Assembly: GCA_964359085.1 (NCBI GenBank)
Contig: CAYHRT010000212.1
Span: 1-6,870, forward strand
Reading direction: 5' to 3'
Origin: GWA2-49-15 sp964359085
GTDB taxonomy: Bacteria; Bdellovibrionota; Bacteriovoracia; Bacteriovoracales; Bacteriovoracaceae
Length of the DNA: 6,870 bases
The notes below the pieces were generated by a model. That model had not been told where the DNA came from and searched no databases. It saw only the letters and a program-made list of their open reading frames with translations. The translations under genes and the position numbers were made by a program. Below are positions 5,661-6,870 of this stretch, in pieces. The first letter of the stretch is position 1. Every line of letters begins with the position of its first letter.

Positions 5661-6870
5661 ATGCATACCACAAAGGATTCAAAAAATTCTCTCTTTTTTA
5701 TTGTTGTCCCCCTGGGTTTTGAGGATGTGGCCCAAACAGAAATCTACAACCACTTGAGTGTGCTTTATCCCGAGTTAGGCCCATGTAAGCAAAGCAAGGG
5801 TGGTATTGAACTTGAACTTCCTCTTGAAATAGGCCTGGCACTCAATCACCTTCTACGCATCCCCACTCGCATATTGCTGCGTTTAGAAAAATTTCGTTGC
5901 CGTGATTTTCCTAAACTCTACAAGAAGACTCAAAATTATGCATGGGCCCCTTTTCTCTTGGGCAAAATGCCTAAAATACACGTCACTGCCAAAAAATCAC
6001 GGATGATCCATACTGGACGCATTGAAGAATCCATTACCAAAGGTCTGCAAGATTATTTTAAAGGTTATCCGCCGAGCAAGGCCCTGCAGGCCCAGGGAGA
6101 TAGCACCCTTTCACCGCCCGATTTATACGTTGATTTCTATGATGATAACTGTCAGTGGAGTCTCAATGTCAGTGGTGAACCGCTCTATTTCCGCTCCATT
6201 AAAGTGCAGCGCCATGTGATGGAAGCACCAATCCGCGAAAATTTGGCCACAGCACTTTTGGCCCTTTTGCTCCAGCAATACAAACAGGCCGAAAAACCCA
6301 TCCTCATTGACCCGATGGGAGGTAGTGGCGTTTTTCTAAGCGAAGCCTGGGCCATGGGTACTCCAATCGACCGCCCCTTTGCCTACCAATTTTTTAAGAA
6401 AAATCTCGCTCTTCAAATTACTGGCCTTGTCAAAGAATCCTTTTTCTTGCGATATATTTATCGCGATAGAGACATCAAGGCGCTCGAAGCTGCCCGCCAC
6501 AATTTGGCCCCGCTAATTGAACATAAACTGTTGGATTCCACCTCGGAAGATTTATTTCAAGCAAGCGAAATACCAGGAATTAAGAATACCGCCCCCATTC
6601 TCCTGATTGTTAATCCCCCCTACGGAGTGCGCCTCAACCTTGGACCTATAACCCTTCTCCAACTCTTCGTGGTGCTTACAGAACGTTATGCTCCAACCCT
6701 TATGGGAATCATTATCCCCAAAGAATGGGCGACCGGCCCTGACTGGAGCAAAGTCTCTAAAATGGCCAAACAAAAATCTTATCGCGTCGTGATCACGCGA
6801 CCTTTTCAAAATGGTGGGCTTGATGTGCTGTTTGTGGTTTGGGAGCGATCAAGCACGCTCCCAACACAAG
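5661..6870 (+). CDS. THUMP-domain RlmL/YpsC-type rRNA methyltransferase (open at right edge)
   Basis: The frame is open from the ATG at 5661 to the edge (403 codons), about the full length of stand-alone YpsC/RlmL proteins, so little of the C-terminus should be missing. Numbered from 5661: the N-terminal SLFFIVVPLGFE resembles the ferredoxin-like start of the family; HVTAKKSRMIHTGRIEES (107-124) is the THUMP-region signature; LNVSGEPLYFRS and EAPIRENLATALL (188-200) precede SAM motif I, DPMGGSG (217-223). DRDI-ALEAARHNL (from 269) is the ribose-binding strand region and NPPYG (318-322) is catalytic motif IV. Family members methylate guanine N2 of 23S rRNA (RlmL) or related sites. The usual Cys of DPxCGSG is Gly here. 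An in-frame ATG at 5631 would add ten residues, and neither start has a clear ribosome binding site. The gene is divergent from the mevalonate cluster. Confidence 0.88.
   Translation, partial: MHTTKDSKNSLFFIVVPLGFEDVAQTEIYNHLSVLYPELGPCKQSKGGIELELPLEIGLALNHLLRIPTRILLRLEKFRCRDFPKLYKKTQNYAWAPFLLGKMPKIHVTAKKSRMIHTGRIEESITKGLQDYFKGYPPSKALQAQGDSTLSPPDLYVDFYDDNCQWSLNVSGEPLYFRSIKVQRHVMEAPIRENLATALLALLLQQYKQAEKPILIDPMGGSGVFLSEAWAMGTPIDRPFAYQFFKKNLALQITGLVKESFFLRYIYRDRDIKALEAARHNLAPLIEHKLLDSTSEDLFQASEIPGIKNTAPILLIVNPPYGVRLNLGPITLLQLFVVLTERYAPTLMGIIIPKEWATGPDWSKVSKMAKQKSYRVVITRPFQNGGLDVLFVVWERSSTLPTQ

Noticed and set aside
5659..5666. Overlapping palindromes GCATGC and ATGCAT between the divergent genes as an operator
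   Set aside because: The palindromes are only 6 bp, common by chance, and there is no second copy nearby or regulator gene in the window.
6552..6809. 85-codon open frame on the minus strand
   Set aside because: It is antisense to the NPPYG region of the methyltransferase and has no recognisable motif.

Overview
The window is almost entirely protein-coding. It holds a leftward (minus-strand) gene cluster for the mevalonate route to isopentenyl diphosphate, plus one rightward gene at the right edge. I see no mobile element, RNA gene, CRISPR array or long gene-free stretch. The longest gap is about 80-90 bases, between the methylase gene and fni.

Layout in transcription order on the minus strand: an RsmI-like tetrapyrrole-methylase-family protein (about 5632-4874); type 2 isopentenyl-diphosphate isomerase fni (about 4794/4782-3679); class II HMG-CoA reductase mvaA (3682-2303); a GYDIA-family GHMP kinase (2306-1227); diphosphomevalonate decarboxylase mvaD (1243-86); and the first 25 codons of a mevalonate kinase (76-1), cut by the window edge. 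From fni to mvaD every junction overlaps (4, 4 and 17 nt). The kinase starts 9 nt after the mvaD stop, so this is a tight, translationally coupled operon. Divergent from it, with at most 28 nt between the preferred starts, is a plus-strand THUMP-domain RlmL/YpsC-type rRNA methyltransferase (from 5661 or 5631). It stays open to the right edge.

How the genes work together: HMG-CoA is reduced to mevalonate (mvaA), phosphorylated (mevalonate kinase), phosphorylated again (by elimination the GYDIA kinase), decarboxylated to IPP (mvaD) and isomerised to DMAPP (fni). Only HMG-CoA synthase and the thiolase are not in view. The cluster therefore looks biosynthetic, although class II HMG-CoA reductases are often labelled degradative.

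Organism: a bacterium of moderate GC content. The GYDIA kinase, the mvaD type and the SKILLFGEY start of the mevalonate kinase resemble the set I know from Flavobacteriia/Bacteroidetes. However, most genes have strong Shine-Dalgarno sequences (for example GGGAGG and GGAAGG), which Bacteroidetes genes usually lack. A Bdellovibrionota-like predator or relative, a group known to carry mevalonate genes, fits better, but this is inference. I see no novel system. The most useful points are the two edge genes, the assignment of the GYDIA kinase by elimination, and an excess of the tetranucleotide GGCC.
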